From a virus, in IMG/VR virus record IMGVR_UViG_3300027503_000019, positions 1 through 64,000 of that record: 64,000 nt of DNA. The stretch is one strand, 5' to 3'. This document shows, piece after piece, positions 40,816 through 48,257 of the stretch. Under the pieces are notes generated by a model that saw only the letters and a list, made by a program, of their open reading frames with translations, made no database searches and was not told the DNA's origin. The first letter of the stretch is position 1, and the number at the start of each line of letters is the position of its first letter. Made by a program: the position numbers and the translations under genes.

Positions 40816-40856
40816 CTTTCTTGAAGGCTAATCACCTGAGCGACAGGAGAATACCA

Positions 40857-40864
40857 TAACTTTG
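40857..40864 (+). promoter_or_regulatory. Promoter of the surface-protein genes
   Basis: TAACTTTG, 5 nt before the ATG at 40870; short-leader type. Gives the genes after the giant gene their own start of transcription. Confidence 0.65.
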
Positions 40865-40869
40865 CGAAC

Positions 40870-41430
40870 ATGCTACAGCTTGAGGCCCGGGTCTGTGAGG
40901 GGTGCGACGAGTTCGACCTCGTCGACACTACTCGCCCCTACAACGAGGAGACGAATCCGGACGGCTACGGCCCCGAGAATGGCGTAGAATCCCCATCGGA
41001 TTTCGACACCTACGTGCTCGAAGTGTGGTATCCGGGCAGTGATATCACTGGTGACCCCGACTACACTTACAACCTACTTACGGCTGTGCCCACACCCGAC
41101 TCCAACGGGGACTACTCTTGGACGATCACCAAGTCCATGATGGGCCTGACCGTGATCACTTCGGGTGTGTACGTGATGAAGGCCACAGCCACGCTGGATT
41201 CGGCCACGTACATCGTGGACGTTGACTGCATCTTTGTGAACGATGTCGCTTCAAAGGTGGACGCCAAAATGCTGTCCTACGACCCCGCAAGTCCTTGCAA
41301 AAAGGGTTGCGAAGACCCGGCTGAGCTGTTCATGCAACTCCAGACCATCAAGTGCGGTGGTATCTGTGATGGAGAGAAGGCCCAGAGCGCCATCGTGAAC
41401 CTGTACGAACGTATCAAAAACTGCTGCTAA
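40870..41430 (+). CDS. Probable virion protein with cysteine-rich C-terminus
   Basis: 186 residues. Beta-rich N-terminus with an Ig-like feel (DFDTYVLEVWYPGS, YSWTITKSMMGLTVITSGVYVMKATATL) and a C-terminal third with six cysteines (SPCKKGCED, IKCGGICDG, NCC). The cysteines may bind metal or form cross-links in the virion. It leads a three-gene set of surface-type proteins. Confidence 0.6.
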   Translation: MLQLEARVCEGCDEFDLVDTTRPYNEETNPDGYGPENGVESPSDFDTYVLEVWYPGSDITGDPDYTYNLLTAVPTPDSNGDYSWTITKSMMGLTVITSGVYVMKATATLDSATYIVDVDCIFVNDVASKVDAKMLSYDPASPCKKGCEDPAELFMQLQTIKCGGICDGEKAQSAIVNLYERIKNCC

Positions 41431-41431
41431 T

Positions 41432-42721
41432 ATGTGCGGATGCACCTCTTCCCCTTGCGGATGCGCTACACCCAACATCCCTCGTGGCCCTCGTGGTTAC
41501 CAAGGTGAGCCGGGGCCTGCTCCGAGCATTACCATTGGCACAGTAACCACCGGGGCTCCCGGTAGCTCTGCCGCCGCTACGATCACCGGAGCTACTCCTA
41601 ACCTGACCCTTAGCCTGACCATCCCCCAAGGACCGGCCGGTGCAACCGGTGCAGCAGGAGCCAACGGACAGGATGCAACGGAGTTGTTCACTGGGCTCAC
41701 TTCATTCACTGTTCCATCGCTCAATACATCCAGCGTCGCCACTGTTGGCGACACCTCTTGGATGGTTGCCGGAGGCTGGCTGTATATCAACGGCGCTGGG
41801 TATTTTAACATCGTGAACGTACTCAGTCCGACCACGGTGCAGTTGGCCAACCCGGGTAGCGTACTTGGCTGGCCGGCCGGCATCCCCGGTCAAGCATCCC
41901 CCGGCACCGTAGTCCCTTCAGACGCCACCACAAATCAGGTCATCCAAGCGGCCGTGCCGGGTCTTCCCGGAGCTACTGGAGACACCGGTCCCGGCGGAAG
42001 CAATGGCCCAAGCGGATTCATTGAAGTGGTCAACACCATCCCGACGGTGGCTCCGGCCCCGGGCGGCGAGTTCAAGATCTACACCAATAGCTCCACAAAC
42101 CCAACGGTCATTACCGGCTACAGCTGGAATGGTGCTGTCTGGGCGGCTACCGCCAACCTCACCCCAGCTGCAGGAAGCCGCATCTTCAACCAGATCGGCG
42201 TACCGGGCAGCGGCGTAGGCAACAACGGAGACTGGTCATTCGACCCTGTATCTCTGGAGGTGTACTACAAGAGCGCTGGGTCTTGGACAAATCCGTTCGA
42301 CCTGTCTGCTACGTTCACCCAAGTGGCCACTGCTTCCTCTGGTGACTTCGGGGCCATCCCGGTTCGCACCCAGAGCGTCATTGGCTATGTCCCGGAAACA
42401 GATACGATCTCTGCTCCCGGAACGTATACGATGGACCTGCAGTACACTGCGTTCCATTTGCAGGTAGACAAGAATATCACCCTCGACTGGGATGATACTT
42501 TGTTCCCCTACAACGCCCAATGGGAGCTGCAGGTCGAGAACGTGGATGGGTCGAGCATCAACCTCGACATTGCCGCTTCGAAGTTCGCAGAGGATTCGGG
42601 ACTCTCTCTGTCGTTCCCGCTGGCTCTTGCCGCTGGTAACACCCGAGTGTTCATCCTGCGTAAGAACATGGCTGGCGACCGTCTGATCATCGAGAACACA
42701 TACGAGGTCAATAACCTGTAA
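41432..42721 (+). CDS. Collagen-like tail / head fibre protein
   Basis: 429 residues. Starts with a cysteine cluster (MCGCTSSPCGCATP), then short collagen-type GxY repeats: IPRGPRGYQGEPGP, PQGPAGATGAAGANGQ and PGLPGATGDTGPGGSNGPSG. Between and after these are beta domains, including a long C-terminal beta region (TYTMDLQYTAFHLQV, WELQVENVDGSSINLDI). Phage fibres commonly use collagen repeats as trimeric stalks. Probably a trimeric surface fibre. Confidence 0.75.
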   Translation: MCGCTSSPCGCATPNIPRGPRGYQGEPGPAPSITIGTVTTGAPGSSAAATITGATPNLTLSLTIPQGPAGATGAAGANGQDATELFTGLTSFTVPSLNTSSVATVGDTSWMVAGGWLYINGAGYFNIVNVLSPTTVQLANPGSVLGWPAGIPGQASPGTVVPSDATTNQVIQAAVPGLPGATGDTGPGGSNGPSGFIEVVNTIPTVAPAPGGEFKIYTNSSTNPTVITGYSWNGAVWAATANLTPAAGSRIFNQIGVPGSGVGNNGDWSFDPVSLEVYYKSAGSWTNPFDLSATFTQVATASSGDFGAIPVRTQSVIGYVPETDTISAPGTYTMDLQYTAFHLQVDKNITLDWDDTLFPYNAQWELQVENVDGSSINLDIAASKFAEDSGLSLSFPLALAAGNTRVFILRKNMAGDRLIIENTYEVNNL

Positions 42722-42724
42722 GCA

Positions 42725-45700
42725 ATGCAGATCACCGACGAGGTCATTGGCCAGAGGCGTATAACGTACATCTGTTGCGCCATGAGCGCAATGGCCAAGT
42801 ATCTCGTTGGCAAGAAGTACGGAGACGCATCCTGTGACAAGTGGCGCAAGCAGTGGTTATACCTGCTGTGGGCCAAGTCTGTTGCAGACCGCACGCCATT
42901 GTCCACGGAGACCAGCGGCTGTGTTTCGTATGAAACAGCCTCGGCCGTGTTTGAGAAGGCTGACTGCTACTGTGCTCAGTGTGGGTGCCCTCCAGAGGAT
43001 GATACGATCATCTACCCGCCGCCCTCTGACCCGTGCGCCGTTACGGCAACATACACCGTGATCGGCGCGGTTGATGTCGACGAGCGCTTGATCATCGAGG
43101 CAGCGGGCCCCGTGATCGGAGATAGCTACTTCGTGGTCAGCGATTCCGGCGGATCTGGCTGGACGGTGAATACGATCGTGACGTGGAATGGGTCTGGGTG
43201 GGATAGCTTCACGCCAACCAATGGTGATGTTGTAGATGCCGGAGGGGTGTTTTGGGTCACATACGCAAATGACGAGCCCGGACTATTGTTCCCGGGCGTC
43301 ACGGCCACTCTGGTAAACAACCCGGATGGCGCGTACATTATTCAGAGCGATGACCCGCAGATCGCCCTGTACTCTGGTCGCAACGTACGTCTGGAGATCC
43401 TGACCCCGGGCGGATGGATAGCCATACCGCAGTACCAACCGTTCATCCCAGAGGTGCAGATCGCGTCTCCGATCCCGTTCGACTCAACCGGGACCAACTT
43501 TACCCAGATACGGGCCGCTTACGTTGACGGAGACTGCACGTATCAGGGCCCGACCGGAACAGTTGTTCCGCCGGTGGGATCCTGCGGAACCATTGTTGTT
43601 GACGTGACGGCACAGAGCGACTGTGGAGAAGACCAGTTCTTCATCAATGTTGACATCCAGAGCGCAGAAGGATTCCCGCTGGGAGATCTTGTCGCAACCG
43701 TGAATGGCGGATCAACAACGAGCGAGCAGGCGGTACTTGGAACGACACTGCTGGGTCCATACGATACCGGCGATGTGGTGAACATCCGGATCGAGAACTC
43801 GTTCGATAGCGAGTGCGACTTCGATGCGGGAGACTTTGTTGACCCAAGCTACCCCGTGGCCGACCGTACCGTGCTTGCGGCTGTTGATGTGTCGTTCGAA
43901 GGCAGTCAGGTCCTCGGCGAAAGCTACCTGATCGCAACCAACACTGGCAATATCACCAATGCGTGGTCGCCCTACGTTGGACAGGTTTTCAACGGAGCCA
44001 TCTTCATTCCCTTGAACGAGGGAGAGATCGTAGAGGCCACGAGTGTACTTGGCTTTGATCGGTACTGGCAGCGTGTCAGCGGAGTCACGGTACAGATGTA
44101 CCCTCCGGTCATCCTCCAGAACGTACAGTCATTCCCATACCCATGGCAGGTGATCTCGGCAAGCCCTGACTCGGCCGTCACCCGCTTCCGCCCAGCTGTT
44201 GTGGAGGCAATGTTCGACGGTGAGTGGTTGCCCATCTGGGTGGGATTGGAGAATAGTTTGGCGACCGGCCAGCAGGTGGACTTCACCAGCATTGGTCTGT
44301 TGGAGCCACAGCAGGTGCGCGTAACGTACTTCGGTACAGACTGCCCAATCACCATTGATGGAACTATTGTGAGCGAGCCAGTGGAGCTGGAGTTTGAGTG
44401 TGGGGGCCCTGAGCAGATCCTTGGCAGCGGTGACCTGTACGACATCTACTACGACTGGAACGATGGGTTGTACCTGATCACCAGCGATGACGACGACCTG
44501 ATCAACTCAGGCGACCCGACCTTTGCCGGCCTTGCCATCGGCGACATCATCGACGTTGATGCTACCTACGTCAGCACGCCTGCCCCCGGCACGCTGCTGT
44601 ATCTGAGCAACGGGGGTGGGGCTTACTACATCGTAGGCACGCAGCCCGGAGAGATCATCCTGTCGCCATATCAGGGGGTTGGGCAGGTGTTCATGTTCAC
44701 CCAGCAACCTTCTTCGTTGCAGACATGGACATTCACTTCTGATGACCCAGGCAACACAGTCACAATCTACTTCGTGGCCGGTACGATGGGTAGCTTCAAT
44801 GTACTTCGGATATACGATGGGACTGATGATAGTGGGACGCCGATAACGTCAGGAAACTTTGCATCTCTCGCCGGCCTTTCTACTACATCGCTGAGCAACA
44901 GTATGTACATGGAGGCAGAGAGTAACAATGATCCAACAGACACTCAGACACCGTGGATCTTCATTGTAAACTGCACGTCTTCATCCATTCCTGCCGTAGC
45001 ATCCGCAAGTCCCGTTGACAACTGCACCGACTACAACTTCTCCATCGACATCGACATCATCGACGTAGGAGATAGCGCCGGAGGGGTGGTGAATATCCAG
45101 TACGTAGTAGACAACGTGGTGACAACCGTTGCCGGCGTGGGCACTGGCATCACAACCATTGGTCCGTTTGACTACGATGACACCGTTCAGGTGTACATCC
45201 GTAACCTGACGGATTCGTCGGCTGACCTTTGGCTTGGGTCTTTCCAAAGCAGCGGAACGTGCAAAGCTCCGCCGAATCCATGTCTTCCGGATGCCGTGTT
45301 CAAAATCGACATTGTTGGTGACCTGTCGGAACTCCCTGTTCCTCCGCCCAACCCGTCCATCTCTGAGTTATTCTTTGTGTTGTCCGACAACGACAATATA
45401 GGGACGTTTGAACCCGGATCCATTCTTGCGTGGAGCATGATGGCACAGGAGTGGGAGTTCCTGTTCGTGCTTCCGGAAGGCGGTTTCATATACGGCCCGA
45501 TGACAGAGGTGATAGGGGTTGTTGAGCAGGCAACCGTTTTCGGTAACGGACCAGCGGGTCCATACTTGGATTTCGCTCCGATCATTGTAGGCATCAACCC
45601 GAACTCCACAGGTGTTACGGACAACATTCGCATCCGACTTGAAGAGGTTGGTCAGGGCTTCATTACTACCGACCGACCGATAAAGCTGCAAGTTTTCAGC

Positions 45701-45871
45701 GAAGGGGAGTGGGTGGATGTATGGTTCGGAACAGAACAGATGCTCATTGGGTGGACCATCATCGGCGTACCATTCCCATTCACCCTCACCCGCAGCGTGT
45801 ACAACTACGATACATGTGCGGTAGAGGCAGCATACATCATCGACGTACAACAAGGTCTTCAAACACCATGA
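42725..45871 (+). CDS. Large modular surface protein with a CUB-like domain
   Basis: 1048 residues. The first 100 residues contain a helical, cysteine-bearing segment (YICCAMSAMAKYLVGKKYGD, CYCAQCGCPPED) related in style to the previous two genes. The rest is repeated beta modules with recurring GDSYFVVSDSG, GESYLIATNTG and SELFFVLSDND forms followed by PG..W.P..GQ.., about four copies. Residues about 664-755 look like a CUB domain (WTFTSDDPGNTVTIYF ... LRIYDGTDDSGTPI ... GNFASLAG). Likely a host-surface or polysaccharide-contacting virion protein. Its stop overlaps the next start as ATGA. Confidence 0.65.
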   Translation: MQITDEVIGQRRITYICCAMSAMAKYLVGKKYGDASCDKWRKQWLYLLWAKSVADRTPLSTETSGCVSYETASAVFEKADCYCAQCGCPPEDDTIIYPPPSDPCAVTATYTVIGAVDVDERLIIEAAGPVIGDSYFVVSDSGGSGWTVNTIVTWNGSGWDSFTPTNGDVVDAGGVFWVTYANDEPGLLFPGVTATLVNNPDGAYIIQSDDPQIALYSGRNVRLEILTPGGWIAIPQYQPFIPEVQIASPIPFDSTGTNFTQIRAAYVDGDCTYQGPTGTVVPPVGSCGTIVVDVTAQSDCGEDQFFINVDIQSAEGFPLGDLVATVNGGSTTSEQAVLGTTLLGPYDTGDVVNIRIENSFDSECDFDAGDFVDPSYPVADRTVLAAVDVSFEGSQVLGESYLIATNTGNITNAWSPYVGQVFNGAIFIPLNEGEIVEATSVLGFDRYWQRVSGVTVQMYPPVILQNVQSFPYPWQVISASPDSAVTRFRPAVVEAMFDGEWLPIWVGLENSLATGQQVDFTSIGLLEPQQVRVTYFGTDCPITIDGTIVSEPVELEFECGGPEQILGSGDLYDIYYDWNDGLYLITSDDDDLINSGDPTFAGLAIGDIIDVDATYVSTPAPGTLLYLSNGGGAYYIVGTQPGEIILSPYQGVGQVFMFTQQPSSLQTWTFTSDDPGNTVTIYFVAGTMGSFNVLRIYDGTDDSGTPITSGNFASLAGLSTTSLSNSMYMEAESNNDPTDTQTPWIFIVNCTSSSIPAVASASPVDNCTDYNFSIDIDIIDVGDSAGGVVNIQYVVDNVVTTVAGVGTGITTIGPFDYDDTVQVYIRNLTDSSADLWLGSFQSSGTCKAPPNPCLPDAVFKIDIVGDLSELPVPPPNPSISELFFVLSDNDNIGTFEPGSILAWSMMAQEWEFLFVLPEGGFIYGPMTEVIGVVEQATVFGNGPAGPYLDFAPIIVGINPNSTGVTDNIRIRLEEVGQGFITTDRPIKLQVFSEGEWVDVWFGTEQMLIGWTIIGVPFPFTLTRSVYNYDTCAVEAAYIIDVQQGLQTP

Positions 45872-46101
45872 CACCGAGCGATCAGGCTAAAGACGCCGCC
45901 CTCCTCGCTTCAGGCATCATCAATGCAGCCCTGCCCACATGGGTGTCGCTGTTGCCTGATGCGACAGAGGCGCTTGAGGCTGTGCTGCGCATTATGGTGG
46001 CTGCGGCTACGCTCGTATTCCTTATCAGCCGCATTGTGTACTACCGCAAGAAGACCAAGTTGTTGACCCGTAAGAACGCCAAAGAGGACAGCGATGAGTG
46101 A
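45868..46101 (+). CDS. Small membrane protein, holin-like
   Basis: 77 residues from the ATG at 45868. A polar N-terminus with a hydrophobic patch (AALLASGIINAALPTWVSLL), then a clear transmembrane helix (IMVAAATLVFLISRIVYY) and a charged tail (RKKTKLLTRKNAKEDSDE). One TM helix and a basic cytoplasmic tail next to an amidase gene fit a class III/II type holin or a structural membrane anchor. Coupled to both neighbours by overlapping start and stop codons. Confidence 0.6.
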   Translation: MTPSDQAKDAALLASGIINAALPTWVSLLPDATEALEAVLRIMVAAATLVFLISRIVYYRKKTKLLTRKNAKEDSDE

Positions 46102-46195
46102 ACTATTTGCACTGCTGCTCGGATACGCAGCCGGATACCTGTGGGCCACCAAGAAGGACACGCTCACCGACATCATCAACCGATTCACCAAATGA
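46094..46195 (+). CDS. Tiny membrane protein (33 residues)
   Basis: ATG at 46094 inside the end of the previous gene (ATGAGTGA overlap) and a stop that overlaps the next start (ATGA). The 33 residues read MSELFALLLGYAAGYLWATK and then a polar end: a single short hydrophobic helix plus a charged tail. Too small to prove from sequence alone, but double overlap in a module of membrane proteins argues that it is translated. Possible holin partner or antiholin. Confidence 0.6.
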   Translation: MSELFALLLGYAAGYLWATKKDTLTDIINRFTK

Positions 46196-46359
46196 CTGAG
46201 CTGATCACTATATACAGCGATGCTGACTTCTGGTACTTCAACAAGCAGTCCATCGCATTGGCTATTGTCGTAGCCTCGGCCACTGGAATGGTGTTCGGCC
46301 TGAGCCATGAACTCGGGAAGTCCATCTGGTTCTTCTTCAAGAAGCTCCTTGGCAAGTAA
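46192..46359 (+). CDS. Small membrane protein, holin-like
   Basis: 55 residues from the ATG at 46192. One hydrophobic helix (SIALAIVVASATGMVFGLS) between a polar N-terminus and a basic end (KSIWFFFKKLLGK). Its stop overlaps the amidase start (TAATG). Position just before the endolysin is the classical one for a holin. Confidence 0.65.
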   Translation: MTELITIYSDADFWYFNKQSIALAIVVASATGMVFGLSHELGKSIWFFFKKLLGK

Positions 46360-46934
46360 TGAACCTCCAGAGGCTCGCAGGTAGATGGGCCACCAAGTTG
46401 GCCATCAGGGGTGCGGTTACCATGACCGCAGCCGGTGGGGCTATTGGGTATTCATCCAACATCATCGACCTCAGGGACAGGCTTCCTCGCCGCTCCGACG
46501 TAGAGTACCGCTACCGCACAGAGAACACGGTAGAGGGTATCGTATGGCACCACTCAGCTACTCGTGGCCAGACCATCCGCTCCATCGCCGAGTACCACAC
46601 ACAGGTCAAGGGATGGCCTGAAATAGCCTACCACTACGCCATTGGATACGATGGGAAGATCTACCAGTTGCTGGATGTGACCAAGTGGAGCAACCACGCT
46701 CAGGGCCACAACAAGAAGACCATTGGTATTGTGCTTATCGGCAACTACCACGAGAAGGAATTGCCGGAAGCCATGAAATCATCTATCTTGTACCTGCAAG
46801 AGTACCTCTGCGACACGTACAACATTGACTACGTTTGGCTGCACCGGGACACCAAGCCAACTATTTGCCCAGGCAAGTATGCGGCTGAGTTCCTGAAGAA
46901 CATCCAGTTCGATAAAACAAGCAAATGCGAATAA
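46359..46934 (+). CDS. N-acetylmuramoyl-L-alanine amidase (endolysin)
   Basis: 191 residues. Amidase_2/PGRP fold that cuts between muramic acid and L-alanine in peptidoglycan. Zinc-ligand region VWHHSATRGQTI, substrate region GWPEIAYHYAIGYDGKIYQ, and VWLHRDTKPTICPGKY with the second histidine and the cysteine ligand. The first 30 residues carry basic residues and a hydrophobic stretch (IRGAVTMTAAGGAIGY) that may act as a signal-anchor, letting the enzyme reach the periplasm without a classical holin. Three small membrane protein genes precede it. Confidence 0.92.
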   Translation: MNLQRLAGRWATKLAIRGAVTMTAAGGAIGYSSNIIDLRDRLPRRSDVEYRYRTENTVEGIVWHHSATRGQTIRSIAEYHTQVKGWPEIAYHYAIGYDGKIYQLLDVTKWSNHAQGHNKKTIGIVLIGNYHEKELPEAMKSSILYLQEYLCDTYNIDYVWLHRDTKPTICPGKYAAEFLKNIQFDKTSKCE

Positions 46935-47704
46935 AGAGGTTGTTTTTGGATGTGGAGGTGTCGCCATGTACTGGGTACTTCTGGCGACCCGGGTACAACC
47001 TCACCATCCCATACGAGAACATCATTCAGGAATCGGCGATCATCTGCATCTGCTACAAGTGGGAGGGTTCGGACAAGGTACACTCCATGACTTGGAACAA
47101 TGGCGACGACAAGGAGATGCTGCGCAAGTTCATCGACATCGCAGTAACCGCAGATGAAGTAGTCGCCCACAACTCAGACAGGTTCGACCTCCCGTGGATC
47201 CGCACCCGCTGCCTATACCACCGTATCAAGTGCCCAAACAATTTCGTGTCGTTCGACACCCTGAAGTCTGTCAAGGGGCAGCTCAGGCTCAACTCCAACA
47301 AGCTCGACTACGTGGCCCAATACCTCGGCCTCGGTCAGAAGATGGAGACCGGCGGATTTAAGCTGTGGAAGGACGTTATGAATGGCAATAAGAAGGCACT
47401 CCGGCAAATGACGGCCTACTGCAAACAGGATGTGGAGCTTCTGGAGAAGGTCTTCGGCGAGATATACAGCTATTCCAAGCCCAAGATCCATGCCGGCGTC
47501 CATGCGGGTGGATACAAGCACCACTGCCCTTCCTGCGGCAGCCCGGACACCAAGAGGAACCGAAAGACCACTACAGCCCTTGGAACACCCAAGGTGCAGA
47601 TGATGTGCAACGAATGCTCTTCTTACTTCACCATCACTGAGAATGTGTACAAGAAGAGTGTTGAGATGGAGGCCGCAGTAATGAAATTAGGGCAAAGAAA
47701 ATGA
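46925..47704 (+). CDS. DnaQ-like 3'-5' exonuclease with C-terminal zinc ribbon
   Basis: 259 residues. A PolB-type proofreading exonuclease domain standing alone: motif I LFLDVEVSP (D9, E11), motif II VAHNSDRFDLPW, and motif III YCKQDVELLEKV with tyrosine and aspartate (DEDDy type). The C-terminus has a four-cysteine ribbon (CPSCGSPDT and MMCNECSS) likely to bind nucleic acid. No polymerase domain is present in the window, so it may serve DNA repair, degrade host DNA or work with a polymerase encoded elsewhere. It overlaps the amidase gene by 10 nt, an odd place for a replication enzyme. Confidence 0.85.
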   Translation: MRIKRLFLDVEVSPCTGYFWRPGYNLTIPYENIIQESAIICICYKWEGSDKVHSMTWNNGDDKEMLRKFIDIAVTADEVVAHNSDRFDLPWIRTRCLYHRIKCPNNFVSFDTLKSVKGQLRLNSNKLDYVAQYLGLGQKMETGGFKLWKDVMNGNKKALRQMTAYCKQDVELLEKVFGEIYSYSKPKIHAGVHAGGYKHHCPSCGSPDTKRNRKTTTALGTPKVQMMCNECSSYFTITENVYKKSVEMEAAVMKLGQRK

Positions 47705-47919
47705 AGAAGCGACCAGAGAAGGATGACAGGGTAGCCATACTCCATGCATACCACATGGGCAGGGGCGACTTTGAGGAGGGTAGGGATGCTTCGTTCCCGG
47801 ACAACGTAATGCTGTCCAACGCCTATGCCTCTGGGTGGGCTGATGCAGCCCTTGGCGAATACCCGGACGATGAGGATGTCGTGAATTCGATCTGGAACGC
47901 CGAAAGCGGGCTGAACTAA
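47701..47919 (+). CDS. Small phage protein of unknown function
   Basis: 72 residues, overlapping the exonuclease stop by ATGA. RVAILHAYHMGRGDFEEG followed by YASGWADAALGEYPD; helical, acidic. No family recognised. Confidence 0.65.
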   Translation: MKKRPEKDDRVAILHAYHMGRGDFEEGRDASFPDNVMLSNAYASGWADAALGEYPDDEDVVNSIWNAESGLN

Positions 47920-47923
47920 GCCG

Positions 47924-47931
47924 TACCTTTA
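47924..47931 (+). promoter_or_regulatory. Near-consensus promoter element
   Basis: TACCTTTA differs from TAnnTTTG only in the last base, and lies 4 nt before the ATG at 47936, the spacing seen at well-formed promoters. Confidence 0.4.
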
Positions 47932-47935
47932 GGGT

Positions 47936-48031
47936 ATGTTCGATAGGCTCATTGACCTCATTACAGGGCTTCTGGAGGGCCTGCAGCCATTCGTGGTGAT
48001 AAGGGAAACACAAAAGGAAAAAGATGAGTGA
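47936..48031 (+). CDS. Very small protein (31 residues)
   Basis: ATG at 47936; reads MFDRLIDLITGLLEGLQPFV then a polar end, an amphipathic helix. Stop overlaps the next start as ATGAGTGA, the same 8-nt overlap used in two other places in the genome. Supported by that coupling and the promoter-like element; otherwise unproven. Confidence 0.5.
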   Translation: MFDRLIDLITGLLEGLQPFVVIRETQKEKDE

Positions 48032-48257
48032 GAGTGGTGGCTACCCCGCTGGGATCGTCCATATCGCAGAGGTAGACGGGAAGAAGACCCGTATATACCT
48101 GACCATTGAGTCCATCACTGAGGACGGGGCTCCTCGGTGGCGATACGCCCCCGGAGAGGATAACCAGCACGAACTCATCGAAAAGAAAACTCCCGTCCGG
48201 GTGATCGAACGGGAGCTTCGCTTCTCTATGGACCTGTCGTCCTACCGAAGGTCTTAG
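48024..48257 (+). CDS. Unknown small protein
   Basis: 77 residues. Beta-rich (GIVHIAEVDGKKTRIYLTIESI) with a PRWRYAPGED turn and a basic end. Its last codons overlap the stop of the convergent spike gene (TTAG/CTAA), and its 3' third contains the spike's terminator hairpin. No family recognised. Confidence 0.65.
   Translation: MSESGGYPAGIVHIAEVDGKKTRIYLTIESITEDGAPRWRYAPGEDNQHELIEKKTPVRVIERELRFSMDLSSYRRS
48185..48215 (-). terminator. Terminator of the spike gene, inside a convergent gene
   Basis: On the minus strand CTCCCGT, 12-nt loop, ACGGGAG, then TTTTCTTTTC. It lies within the coding sequence of 48024-48257 on the other strand. Confidence 0.75.
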
